Below are positions 1 through 6,222 of a stretch of DNA of 13,236 nucleotides, in pieces. Numbering within the stretch: the stretch's first letter is position 1; each line of letters starts with the position of its first letter. The notes beneath the pieces were generated by a model. It saw only the letters and a program-made list of their open reading frames with translations. It searched no databases and was not told where the DNA came from. The DNA is from Actinomyces sp. Lineage in GTDB: Bacteria > Actinomycetota > Acidimicrobiia > Acidimicrobiales > Aldehydirespiratoraceae. Where the stretch lies: NCBI GenBank assembly GCA_003697065.1, contig RFFY01000346.1, positions 1 to 13,236 of the forward strand, given 5' to 3'. The position numbers were made by a program, and so were the translations under genes.

Positions 1-4
1 CACG

Positions 5-679
5 ATGAGCGGCGAGGGTGTCGACGCGGCCCTGGTGGCCGAGCGTCTGGCGGGCGTGCGGTCGCGACTGGAGGCGGCGGGTGGCGGCGACGTGCGCATC
101 GTGGCGGTCACCAAGGGCTTCGGGCCCGACGCGGTCGAGGCGGCGGTGGCGGCCGGGCTCGACGACATCGGGGAGAACTACGCCCAGGAGTGCGTCGCCA
201 AGCTGGAGGCCGCCCACCCGATCCGGCGTCCGCGCGTCCATTTCATCGGTCGCCTCCAACGCAACAAGGTCCGCCGCCTCGCCGGCGTGGTCGACGTGTG
301 GCAGACGATCGACCGCCCCGAGCTGGGCCGGGAGCTGGCCCGTCGGGCGCCGGGGGCGCGGGTGCTCGTCGAGGTGAACATCAGCGGCGAGGCGGCCAAG
401 GGGGGCGTCGAACCGGCGGCCGCGCCCCGCCTCGTGGGCGAGCTGGGCGAGCTCGGACTCGACGTCGTCGGGCTGATGGGCATCGGCCCCCTCGCCGAGC
501 CCGAGGCGGCCCGGCCCGGGTTCCGGCTCCTGCGTGGCCTCGTCGACGAGTTGGGCCTGGCCGAGTGCTCGATGGGGATGAGTGCCGACCTGGAGGTGGC
601 GGTCCAGGAGGGCTCGACCATGGTGCGCATCGGTCGGGCCCTGTTCGGTGAGCGGCCGCCGCGCCCGGGCGGGGGGTGA
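5..679 (+). CDS. yggS: YggS/PROSC-family pyridoxal phosphate homeostasis protein
   Basis: A 224-residue cytosolic protein of the YggS/YlmE/PROSC family, which binds pyridoxal 5'-phosphate (PLP) without known catalysis and helps balance PLP and amino-acid pools. Visible family marks are VAVTKGF, with Lys37 as the expected PLP-linked lysine, then DIGENYAQE, HFIGRLQRNK, VEVNISGEAAKGG and the phosphate-site region ECSMGMSADLEVAV followed by GSTMVRIGRALFG. This is the usual fold-type-III barrel layout at near-normal family length. The ATG at 5 overlaps a TGA at 6-8 (ATGA), which suggests translational coupling to a gene that ends just inside the window; in related genomes that gene is often a pgeF/ylmD-like laccase-domain protein (inference). 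The true start could still lie before the window. sepF follows after 60 bases, the standard ylm cluster order. Family identification is firm. Confidence 0.95.
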   Translation: MSGEGVDAALVAERLAGVRSRLEAAGGGDVRIVAVTKGFGPDAVEAAVAAGLDDIGENYAQECVAKLEAAHPIRRPRVHFIGRLQRNKVRRLAGVVDVWQTIDRPELGRELARRAPGARVLVEVNISGEAAKGGVEPAAAPRLVGELGELGLDVVGLMGIGPLAEPEAARPGFRLLRGLVDELGLAECSMGMSADLEVAVQEGSTMVRIGRALFGERPPRPGGG

Positions 680-713
680 GGGCGGATGTCACGGCCCGGC
701 GCCCACCCCCGGC

Positions 714-719
714 TAGATT
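714..719 (+). promoter_or_regulatory. Putative -10 element (TAGATT) ahead of sepF
   Basis: TAGATT fits the actinobacterial TAnnnT pattern for -10 elements and lies in the short gap between yggS and sepF. A start about 7 bases downstream (near 726) would give a very short leader that still contains the AGGAGG ribosome binding site at 730-735. I see no convincing -35. sepF may therefore have its own promoter besides read-through from yggS. Not proven by sequence alone. Confidence 0.45.
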
Positions 720-739
720 GACGGGAGCGAGGAGGGGCG

Positions 740-1390
740 ATGACGTCCATGTTGAAGAAGGCCATGATCTACCTGGGCCTCGGGCCCGACGAGGCCTACG
801 AGCAGGATCCCCACCTGCGCCAGATGGAGGCCGAGGCCGACGGGGTCGGCGACGTCACCACCGCACCCCCGCGCCCCGTCGCCCGACCCACGGTGCGCCC
901 GGCGCCGCCCGCGGGACCCGCGGGCCGTCCGGTCACCGCGGCTCCGGTCACGCCGGCTCCGGCCGCCTCCGGGTCGACGGGAACCGTCCGTCCCATGCCG
1001 CGCCCGGTACCCGGCACCAGCCCCCCGAGGGAGGCGCCACGTCAGGCCGCGCCGGGCGGGCCGGCCGGCACCGGTGTCGCGGCCGGACCGGTTCCCCGAC
1101 CGGGCCCCGCCGTGCGCACCATCGGTCCCGTGTCGGCCACTCCCCACACGGTGTCGCCCCGTTCCTTCAACGACGCCCCCGAGATCGGCGACACCTTCAA
1201 GTCGGGTCGCCCCGTGATCGTCAACCTCCAGGACGTCGAGCGCGACCTGAGGCGCCGTCTCATCGACTTCTCCAGCGGTCTGTGTTACGCCCTGGGCGGC
1301 AAGATGAGCCGGGTCGCCGACCACGTCTTCCTGCTCACTCCCGCCGGGGTCGACCCCGAGCGGCCCGACCGGGACCAGCCGGTCTCGTGA
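740..1390 (+). CDS. sepF: Cell division protein SepF
   Basis: SepF polymerises on the membrane and anchors FtsZ; in actinobacteria lacking FtsA it is the main Z-ring tether. The N-terminus MTSMLKKAMIYLGLG forms the expected short amphipathic membrane-binding helix. Residues about 37-138 are a Pro/Ala/Arg/Gly-rich, probably disordered linker. Residues about 140-204 are the SepF core: RSFNDAPEIGDTFKSGRPVI, then VNLQDVERDL, RRLIDFSSGLCYALGGKM and RVADHVFLLTP, the FtsZ-binding and dimerisation domain. At 216 residues it is in the range of actinobacterial SepF proteins with long linkers. AGGAGG (730-735) sits 4 bases before the ATG and supports this start. It is followed by yggT after 58 bases, and a DivIVA-like gene lies beyond that, placing it in the division cluster. 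Confidence 0.96.
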   Translation: MTSMLKKAMIYLGLGPDEAYEQDPHLRQMEAEADGVGDVTTAPPRPVARPTVRPAPPAGPAGRPVTAAPVTPAPAASGSTGTVRPMPRPVPGTSPPREAPRQAAPGGPAGTGVAAGPVPRPGPAVRTIGPVSATPHTVSPRSFNDAPEIGDTFKSGRPVIVNLQDVERDLRRRLIDFSSGLCYALGGKMSRVADHVFLLTPAGVDPERPDRDQPVS

Positions 1391-1448
1391 GGGCGGCGGC
1401 GACCCCCGGGGGCGCACCCGAAGCGACCCGGCGACAGGGCGGTGCCCG

Positions 1449-1709
1449 GTGAGCGTGACCTACCTGATCTGCTTCGCCCTCAACGTCTACGTCTTCCTCA
1501 TCTTCGCCCGCATCCTGTTGAGCTGGTTTCCCCTCGACCCCGACGGGACCATGGCGGCGGTGGCGGGCTTCCTCTTCGTCGTCACCGATCCCGTCCTCGG
1601 CCCCCTGCGCCGCGTCCTGCCGCCGGTGCGCCTGGGGGGGATAGGTCTCGACCTGTCTCCCATGATCGCCATCTTGGGCATCGTCATCGTGCAGGGGCTG
1701 ATCTGCTGA
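1449..1709 (+). CDS. yggT: YggT family integral membrane protein
   Basis: An 86-residue membrane protein of the YggT/YlmG family. Its exact job is unknown; family members are linked to cell division, envelope organisation or osmotic tolerance. Two hydrophobic segments are visible: residues about 3-25 (LICFALNVYVFLIFARILLSW) and a C-terminal segment about 70-86 (LSPMIAILGIVIVQGLI), with a further hydrophobic stretch AVAGFLFVVTDPVLGPLRRVLP between them. The RILLSWFPLDPDG and TDPVLGPLRRVLPP motifs are family hallmarks. It carries a single YggT unit. The start is taken as GTG at 1449 (MSVTYL); GTG at 1455 is an alternative, and no strong Shine-Dalgarno sequence distinguishes them. It lies 58 bases after sepF, and its last codons form part of an 18-bp tandem repeat. 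Confidence 0.9.
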   Translation: MSVTYLICFALNVYVFLIFARILLSWFPLDPDGTMAAVAGFLFVVTDPVLGPLRRVLPPVRLGGIGLDLSPMIAILGIVIVQGLIC

Positions 1710-1756
1710 CAGGGGTTCCTCTGCCGACAGGGGCTCATCTGCCGACAGGGGTTCTG
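1685..1756 (+). repeat. 18-bp direct tandem repeat at the 3' end of yggT
   Basis: Three well-matched 18-base units begin at 1703, 1721 and 1739; each starts CTGC(T/C)GACAGGGG and differs mainly in the last five bases. A more diverged unit lies at 1685-1702 inside yggT. The CAGGGG core therefore recurs at 1692, 1710, 1728 and 1746 with exact 18-base spacing. The first good unit contains the yggT stop codon and the rest lie in the gap ahead of the divIVA promoter. It could be a replication-slippage product or a set of phased protein-binding sites; no known operator is recognised. Confidence 0.85.
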
Positions 1757-1759
1757 TCG
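1743..1759 (+). other. Small inverted repeat / hairpin between yggT and divIVA
   Basis: CGACAG (1743-1748) and CTGTCG (1754-1759) form a perfect 6-bp stem with a GGGTT loop, overlapping the last unit of the 18-bp tandem repeat. No T-run follows, so it is a weak candidate terminator for the yggS-sepF-yggT transcript. It could equally be an operator for the divIVA promoter just downstream. Confidence 0.4.
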
Positions 1760-1795
1760 TCGGACGATTGCCACGGTCGGCGCGCAGCGGACGTC

Positions 1796-1801
1796 TAGGC
1801 T
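1796..1801 (+). promoter_or_regulatory. Putative -10 element (TAGGCT) of divIVA, leaderless geometry
   Basis: TAGGCT fits TAnnnT. Exactly six bases separate it from the divIVA ATG at 1808, so a standard start 7 bases after the hexamer would fall on the A of the ATG and give a leaderless mRNA. In keeping with this, no Shine-Dalgarno sequence precedes the ATG. A TTGCCA at 1768-1773 is too far away (22-base spacer) to be a confident -35. Confidence 0.55.
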
Positions 1802-1807
1802 CCGGCC

Positions 1808-3250
1808 ATGGACGCTCTCAACGCGCTCTTCGAGAACATCGAGTTCAGCGAGCGGTGGCGGGGTTACGACCCGGCCGAGGTCGACGCCTACGTGGAGCGG
1901 GTGGCCCGGGCCGCAGCTCTCGTCCAGGGGCGTCTGCGCGAACTCCAGCAGAGGGTCGAGGCGGCCGAGGCCCGCCTGGCCGGCGGCGGTGGCGAGACGG
2001 AAGAGACCCTCAAGCGCACCCTGGTGCTGGCCCAGCGGACCGCCGACGCGGCGGTGGCCGAGGCCCGCGCCACCGCCGAGGCCCTGGTGGCCGAGGCCCG
2101 CGAACGCGCCGAGCGCCTCGTGGGCGAGGCGGAGGCACGCTCGGCGAAGGCGCGCAGCGAGGCGGAGGCCACCGCCGCCGCCCTGCTCCACGATGCCGAG
2201 GAGAGGGCCTCTCGTCTGCTGGCCGAGGCCGAGACCGACCGCCGTCGCATCCTGGCCGAGGCCGAACGCGAGGCCGATGCCGCGGCGCGGGCGGCCCGCG
2301 ACCGCCTCGCCGACGAGGTTCGCCGCCTCGAGGAGCTGCGAGCCTTCCTCGCCGACGACGTCGAGCTCCTCGAGTCGCATCTGGCCACCGAACGCGAGCG
2401 ACTGCGCCGCGAGGTCGCGGCCCTGAGCCGCCTGGTCGACGATCCCGAGGCCCTGCGGGCGGCGCCCGCCCCCGCCACCAGCGGGGTGGTCGTACCCCCC
2501 GAGCTGTTCGAGCCGGGTGCGCCGTCGGTGGGAGGGGCGGTCGGGGAGCCGAGCGACGAGGAACCGACGGCGAGCGACGAGAGTCTCGTGGCGAGCGACG
2601 GCGAGCCCACGGCGACCTACGAGGAGGTTTCCTGGTCCCTCGACGGGGCGATGCCCCCGCCTCGTCCGGACGACGTGGTCGGGGCCGAGGCCCTCGCCGA
2701 GCCGGCGTCGCTGGTCACCGACGTGGACGGGATGGACGAGGAGCCCGAACCCCTCGAGGTGCCCTTCACCGATCCCGGGCCCGCCGGGCTCGACGGCGGC
2801 GAGGTGGCCGATGCCCACGAGGTCGGCGTCGCAAGCGGTGCGGGGGGCGGTACCGACGAGGCGGCGCCGCCGATCATCGACCTGACCGAGGCGGCCCCGC
2901 CCCCGCCCTTCGTGACGGCCGCCGACCTCGACGCGGCCGGCGATGCACCGTCTGAAGCGGAGGTGCCGGCGGACCCGGAGGCGGCAGGTGAGAGCCTGGC
3001 GGACCTACCGCCGACGGTCGGCTTCGACGAGGCTGGAGCGGCGGGCGAGGCGTGGGCCGAGGTGGCCTGGGCCGACGAGACGGCCGACGGGGCGGCAGCG
3101 GAGCGCGGGTCCGAGGGCGATCGCTATCTCGATCAGTTGCGGGCCCTCGACGACGACGAGTACGCCGACGACGAGGATCCCCTCTCCTTGTTCTTCGCCG
3201 GCGACGAGGGGGACGAGGGCCGGTCGGGCTGGCTGGGTCGGCGTCGCTGA
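1808..3250 (+). CDS. DivIVA/Wag31-like polar growth and division protein with long acidic tail
   Basis: DivIVA-family proteins recognise curved membrane at poles and septa by a short N-terminal domain and scaffold cell-wall synthesis through coiled coils. Residues 1-30 match the domain; W17-R18-G19-Y20 aligns with the membrane-tip F17-R18-G19-Y20 of Bacillus DivIVA, followed by DPAEVDAYVERV. Residues about 28-212 are a long Ala/Glu/Arg coiled coil with repeated AEA(R/E) heptad-like blocks. Residues about 215-470 are a low-complexity Glu/Asp/Ala/Pro tail, probably disordered, ending in a basic GWLGRRR. At 480 residues it is much longer than typical Wag31 (roughly 250-300), almost entirely because of the tail. 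The ATG at 1808 has no Shine-Dalgarno sequence but fits a leaderless start. The gene sits after yggT and abuts a YggU gene. A coiled-coil paralogue of DivIVA rather than Wag31 itself is possible. Confidence 0.85.
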   Translation: MDALNALFENIEFSERWRGYDPAEVDAYVERVARAAALVQGRLRELQQRVEAAEARLAGGGGETEETLKRTLVLAQRTADAAVAEARATAEALVAEARERAERLVGEAEARSAKARSEAEATAAALLHDAEERASRLLAEAETDRRRILAEAEREADAAARAARDRLADEVRRLEELRAFLADDVELLESHLATERERLRREVAALSRLVDDPEALRAAPAPATSGVVVPPELFEPGAPSVGGAVGEPSDEEPTASDESLVASDGEPTATYEEVSWSLDGAMPPPRPDDVVGAEALAEPASLVTDVDGMDEEPEPLEVPFTDPGPAGLDGGEVADAHEVGVASGAGGGTDEAAPPIIDLTEAAPPPPFVTAADLDAAGDAPSEAEVPADPEAAGESLADLPPTVGFDEAGAAGEAWAEVAWADETADGAAAERGSEGDRYLDQLRALDDDEYADDEDPLSLFFAGDEGDEGRSGWLGRRR

Positions 3251-3568
3251 GTGACCCGACGATCTCCGGCGCCGCAGGGTGAGGCCCGAGCCGAGCTGAC
3301 CGTCCGGGTCCACGCGGGAGCCCGTCGCACCCGGGTGCGCGCCGACGGGGACCTCGTGCGTGTCGAGGTGACGGCTCCCGCCGAGAAGGGCCGCGCCAAC
3401 CGGGCTGTCGTGGAGGCGGTGGCCGATGCCCTGGGTGTACGGCGCTCGGCGGTCGAGATCGTCGCCGGGGTGACCCGGCGGGACAAGAGGATCGCCGTAC
3501 GGGGGCTCGATCCCGACCGCCTGGCGGAGCGACTTGCCGCCCTCGCCGAGGGGCGGGGGGAGGTGTGA
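3251..3568 (+). CDS. DUF167 / YggU family protein
   Basis: A 105-residue protein of the DUF167 (YggU) family, small alpha/beta proteins of unknown biochemical role. Visible marks are LTVRVHAGARRTRVRADGD, the core EVTAPAEKGRANRAVVEAVADALGV and the VEIVAGVTRRDKRIAVRG strand pair; PAEKGRAN is the family signature. The GTG start at 3251 directly follows the TGA of the DivIVA-like gene with no intervening base, so translation is very likely coupled and both genes should share one transcript. No Shine-Dalgarno sequence is obvious beyond G-rich sequence in the end of the previous gene. In many bacteria this gene sits near yggT or the ylm cluster, as here. Family assignment is good, function unknown. 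Confidence 0.9.
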   Translation: MTRRSPAPQGEARAELTVRVHAGARRTRVRADGDLVRVEVTAPAEKGRANRAVVEAVADALGVRRSAVEIVAGVTRRDKRIAVRGLDPDRLAERLAALAEGRGEV

Positions 3569-3614
3569 CGCGGGACCCGCCGTACCGGTTCGCCTGACAG
3601 GCTCTGCCGCCACC

Positions 3615-3620
3615 TAGACT
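3615..3620 (+). promoter_or_regulatory. Putative -10 element (TAGACT) ahead of the DksA-like gene
   Basis: TAGACT fits TAnnnT and lies in the 106-base gap between the YggU and DksA-like genes. A start near 3627 would give a leader of about 48 bases that contains a strong GC hairpin and a GGAAGGA ribosome binding site. CTGACA at 3594-3599 resembles a -35, but its 15-base spacer is short. It probably serves a dksA-lspA-rluD transcript. Confidence 0.5.
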
Positions 3621-3632
3621 CCGCGGCCTGAT

Positions 3633-3653
3633 CGGGGGCACCGAGCGCCCCCG
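3633..3653 (+). other. GC hairpin in the 5' leader of the DksA-like gene
   Basis: CGGGGGC (3633-3639) and GCCCCCG (3647-3653) form a perfect 7-bp stem around a 7-base loop. It lies about 10 bases before the Shine-Dalgarno GGAAGGA (3663-3669) and downstream of the putative -10, so it would be transcribed in the leader. With no T-run it is not a classical terminator; a role in mRNA stability or translation control is possible. Confidence 0.5.
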
Positions 3654-3674
3654 CCTGTGACCGGAAGGATCCAC

Positions 3675-4235
3675 GTGGCGACCCCGAAGAAGGCACCGGC
3701 GAAGAAGGCGGCGAAGAAGGCACCCGCGAAGAAGGCGGCGAAGAAGGCACCCGCGAAGAAGGCGCCGGCGAAGAAGGCGGCGAAGAAGGCGGCGAAGAAG
3801 GCACCCGCGAAGAAGGCGGCGAAGAAGGCGGCGAAGAAGGCGCCGGCGAAGAAGTGGGGCGGGCTGAGCCGCGACTTCGTCGAGAAGATGCGCAAGCGCC
3901 TGCTCGAGGAGCGGGCCCAGTACCTGCACTCCGCCGACCTGTTCCACAACGAGGCCGTCGCCCTCATGGAGGGACGTGAGCCCGGCGACGTCCAGTTCGA
4001 CGAGGAATCCGGCGAGGGCGACACCCTGGCCGTCGAGCGTGAACGCGATCTCGCCCTGTCGGCCCAGGCCCGTGCCGCCGTCGAGCAGATCGACGCTGCT
4101 CTGGCGCGCATCGAGGACGGGACCTACGGGATCTGCGTCGTGTCGGGTCTGCCCATCCCCAAGGCCCGCCTGGAGGCCATCCCGTGGGCGGCCGAGCGGG
4201 TCGAGTACAAAGCGGGTGGTCTCGGTCGCCGCTGA
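3675..4235 (+). CDS. TraR/DksA-family RNA polymerase-binding regulator with H1-like lysine tail
   Basis: DksA/TraR proteins insert a coiled coil into the secondary channel of RNA polymerase and change promoter kinetics. This one has 186 residues. Residues 4-60 are a Lys/Ala/Pro tail (13 KK doublets in AKKA and PAKKA units) like histone H1 or actinobacterial HU tails, expected to bind nucleic acid. Residues about 64-148 are the helical coiled-coil part, with an acidic tip region DVQFDEESGEGD at 105-116. The C-terminal zinc-finger region (YGICVVSGLPIPKARLEAIP) keeps only Cys154; the other three expected cysteines are replaced by Ser157, Arg175 and Tyr178, so zinc binding is unlikely. I chose GTG 3675 because GGAAGGA (3663-3669) is 5 bases upstream; a GTG at 3657 would add six residues but bypass that site. 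It precedes lspA by 34 bases. Family assignment is firm, the regulon unknown. Confidence 0.88.
   Translation: MATPKKAPAKKAAKKAPAKKAAKKAPAKKAPAKKAAKKAAKKAPAKKAAKKAAKKAPAKKWGGLSRDFVEKMRKRLLEERAQYLHSADLFHNEAVALMEGREPGDVQFDEESGEGDTLAVERERDLALSAQARAAVEQIDAALARIEDGTYGICVVSGLPIPKARLEAIPWAAERVEYKAGGLGRR
3684..3854 (+). repeat. Coding tandem repeat for AKKA/PAKKA units
   Basis: About 170 bases of near-identical 12- and 15-base units built on GCGAAGAAGGC encode alternating AKKA and PAKKA. All lysines are AAG. Such tracts tend to expand and contract by slippage, so length may vary among strains. Confidence 0.93.
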
Positions 4236-4269
4236 CCATGGACCCGGAACCGGACCAGGCGCGGCCCCG

Positions 4270-4791
4270 GTGACGACCCGGCGACGAGGCGAGGGTCGGC
4301 GGCCCGGGCTCCGACCGCTCCTCGTGGCCGCCCTCGCGGTCTACGCCCTCGACCAGCTCACCAAGTGGTGGGCCCTGGAGACCCTCGCCGACGGTCACAC
4401 GATCGAGCTCGTCGGCTCCCTGCGCCTTCGTCTCGTCTTCAACACCGGTGCCGCCTTCAGCCTCGGTAGCGGTTTCGGGCCTCTGGTCGGTGTCGTCGTC
4501 CTCGCCATCGTCGTGGTCCTGATCCGAGCCGGTCGCACCGCACCCGACACCCGCACCGCCGTCGTGCTCGGTGTCGTCGCCGGCGGGGCGGTCGGCAATC
4601 TCAGCGATCGACTCCTCCGCGACGGTGACGGGTTCTTGTCAGGCGCGGTCGTCGACTTCATCGATCTTCGCTGGTGGCCGGTGTTCAACGTGGCCGACAT
4701 CGCAGTGGTCTGCGGAGGCCTCGCCCTCGCCCTGGTGCTCGGACGGGGATCACCGTCCCCGCCCGCCCCGGGGTCACCGGACGGGACATGA
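4270..4791 (+). CDS. lspA: Lipoprotein signal peptidase (signal peptidase II)
   Basis: LspA is the inner-membrane aspartyl protease that removes signal peptides from diacylglyceryl-modified prolipoproteins. The 173-residue protein shows four hydrophobic segments, about 16-36, 69-86, 95-111 and 141-158. The family motifs are present: DQLTKWWA (28-35), VFNTGAAFSL (56-65), GGAVGNLSDRL with catalytic Asp113, and VVDFIDL followed by FNVADIAV with catalytic Asp143. The start is taken as GTG 4270, 34 bases after the DksA-like gene; an in-frame GTG near 4216 would overlap that gene and add a non-conserved extension. No clear Shine-Dalgarno sequence is visible. rluD starts 13 bases downstream, the common lspA-rluD pairing. 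Confidence 0.96.
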   Translation: MTTRRRGEGRRPGLRPLLVAALAVYALDQLTKWWALETLADGHTIELVGSLRLRLVFNTGAAFSLGSGFGPLVGVVVLAIVVVLIRAGRTAPDTRTAVVLGVVAGGAVGNLSDRLLRDGDGFLSGAVVDFIDLRWWPVFNVADIAVVCGGLALALVLGRGSPSPPAPGSPDGT

Positions 4792-4804
4792 GCAGAGGGC
4801 GGCG

Positions 4805-5773
4805 ATGAGCGGGGCGGACGGCAACGTCGTCGACGTCGTACCCGACGCCCTCGACGGGGAGCGGCTCGACCGGGCCGTGGCCCTCATGGCGGGGGTGAGC
4901 CGGTCGGTGGCCGCCCGGCTCGTGGCCGATGGCCGTGTGCGCGTCGCTGGTCGGGTCGTGACGGCCCCGGCCTCCCGCCTGAGTGCGGGTGACGAGCTCG
5001 CCGTCGAGCTTCCGCCCCCTGTCGACGCCAGGCCCACCCCCGACCCCTCCGTCGTCGTCGACCTCGTCCACGTCGACGACGACCTGATCATCGTCGACAA
5101 GCCCGCCGGTCTCGTCGTGCATCCCGGACACGGCCACACCGGTGGGACCCTCGTGCACGGCCTCCTCGCCCGCTTCCCGGAACTGGCCGACGTCGGCGAG
5201 CCCCACCGCCCCGGGATCGTCCACCGCCTCGACCGGGGGACCTCGGGTCTGTTGGCCGTGGCCCGCACCGCCGAGGCGCACCGGCGCCTGACCGATGCCT
5301 TCGCCCAGCGGCGGGCGGGGCGGATCTACCTCGCCCTCGCCTGGGGCGCGCCGGAGACCGAGGCGGGCACCGTCGAGGCACCGGTGGGGCGCTCCAACCG
5401 ACATCCCACCCGGATGACCGTCACCACCCGGGGCCGCGACGCCGTCACCCACTACCGGGTCCTGGCCCGCTCCGATCGTCCCCGGCCCGTCGCCCTGCTG
5501 CGCTGCCGACTCGAGACGGGCCGCACCCACCAGATCCGGGTTCATCTCGCCGCTATCGGCCATCCCGTCGTGGGCGACCGCGACTACGGCGGTGCCCGGC
5601 CCGGGCTGGATCCCGGCCGCCCCTTCCTCCACGCCGCCGTGCTGCGCGTCCCCCATCCCCGCACCGGCGAGACGATCGAGGCCGTGTCGCCCCTGCCGGC
5701 GGAGCTCGTCGCCGTCGCCGCAAGCTGCGGCATTCCCCCGATCGATCCCCGCCGCCTGGCCGCCGGGGACTGA
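4805..5773 (+). CDS. rluD: RluD-like 23S rRNA pseudouridine synthase
   Basis: RluA-family synthase that isomerises uridine to pseudouridine in RNA; RluD acts on helix 69 of 23S rRNA (positions 1911/1915/1917 in E. coli). The 322-residue protein has an N-terminal S4 RNA-binding domain (about 17-70: ERLDRAVALMAGVSRSVAAR, then VADGRVRVAGR) and the catalytic domain from about 85. Landmarks are VDKPAGLVVHPG, the catalytic motif HRLDRGTSGLL with Asp143, RIYLAL, LETGRTHQIRVHLAAIGHPVVGD and LHAAVLRVPHP. AGAGGG (4794-4799) is 5 bases before the ATG. It ends 5 bases short of the stop codon of the convergent Rrf2-type gene. Distinguishing RluD from other RluA-type paralogues rests on the S4 domain and the lspA neighbour. 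Confidence 0.93.
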   Translation: MSGADGNVVDVVPDALDGERLDRAVALMAGVSRSVAARLVADGRVRVAGRVVTAPASRLSAGDELAVELPPPVDARPTPDPSVVVDLVHVDDDLIIVDKPAGLVVHPGHGHTGGTLVHGLLARFPELADVGEPHRPGIVHRLDRGTSGLLAVARTAEAHRRLTDAFAQRRAGRIYLALAWGAPETEAGTVEAPVGRSNRHPTRMTVTTRGRDAVTHYRVLARSDRPRPVALLRCRLETGRTHQIRVHLAAIGHPVVGDRDYGGARPGLDPGRPFLHAAVLRVPHPRTGETIEAVSPLPAELVAVAASCGIPPIDPRRLAAGD

Positions 5774-5778
5774 CGGGG

Positions 5779-6216
5779 TCAGGTCTCGGGCCAGGCGGCC
5801 TCGCCCCGGGCCATCTCGGCGATGTCGGCCAGGGTGAAGGAGTCGAGGAAGCGCCGCATGTGGGCGCCGGCCGCGCCCCAGATGGCCAGCAGGACGCACT
5901 GGCCCTCGTGGTCACAGGCACCACCCGTGTGGGGCTCGCCGAAGTCACCGGCGGTGATCGGACCGTCGACGGCGCGCACGATCTCCGACAGGCGGATGTC
6001 GGACGGGTCCCGGGCCAGCACGTAGCCGCCCCCGACGCCCCTCTTGGAGCGCACGATCCCCGCTCCCTTCAAGGCGAGCAGGATCTGCTCGAGGTAGGGC
6101 TGGGGGAGAGCGGTGCGCTCGGCGATCTCGCGCACCGAGGTCGGCCCGCCCCCGTCGTGGAGCGCGAGCGACAACAAGGCGCGCGAGGCGTAGTCTCCCC
6201 GGGTCGATACCCGCAT
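5779..6216 (-). CDS. Rrf2/IscR-type transcriptional regulator
   Basis: A 145-residue winged-helix regulator of the Rrf2 family, whose members often sense Fe-S status, nitric oxide or redox state through a cluster. The N-terminus MRVSTRGDYASRALLSLAL, the recognition region SVREIAERTALPQPYLEQIL and the wing RSKRGVGGGYVLARDP are classic. Cys101 and Cys107 have the C-x5-C spacing that aligns with the second and third cluster cysteines of IscR, followed by VLLAIW. The position of the first IscR cysteine is not Cys (Pro95), though His96 is next to it; Asp8 lies where some relatives place an acidic ligand. A 2Fe-2S cluster with non-Cys ligands is possible but inferred. A TAGGAT -10 (6223-6228) would start the mRNA exactly at the ATG. 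It is divergent from the phosphodiesterase gene and convergent with rluD. The target is unknown; autoregulation and control of the divergent gene are plausible. Confidence 0.9.
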   Translation of the reverse strand: MRVSTRGDYASRALLSLALHDGGGPTSVREIAERTALPQPYLEQILLALKGAGIVRSKRGVGGGYVLARDPSDIRLSEIVRAVDGPITAGDFGEPHTGGACDHEGQCVLLAIWGAAGAHMRRFLDSFTLADIAEMARGEAAWPET

Positions 6217-6222
6217 GCTGTC

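Noticed and set aside
676..1452. A 258-codon plus-strand frame overlapping sepF and another in-frame shadow across it
   Set aside because: Its product is Arg/Pro/Gly-rich with no family features, whereas the sepF frame carries a complete conserved domain and a good ribosome binding site.
3684..3854. The AKK-coding tract as a non-coding satellite or CRISPR-like repeat
   Set aside because: It stays in one open frame, uses only AKKA/PAKKA units and leads into a DksA-family domain; there are no unique spacers.
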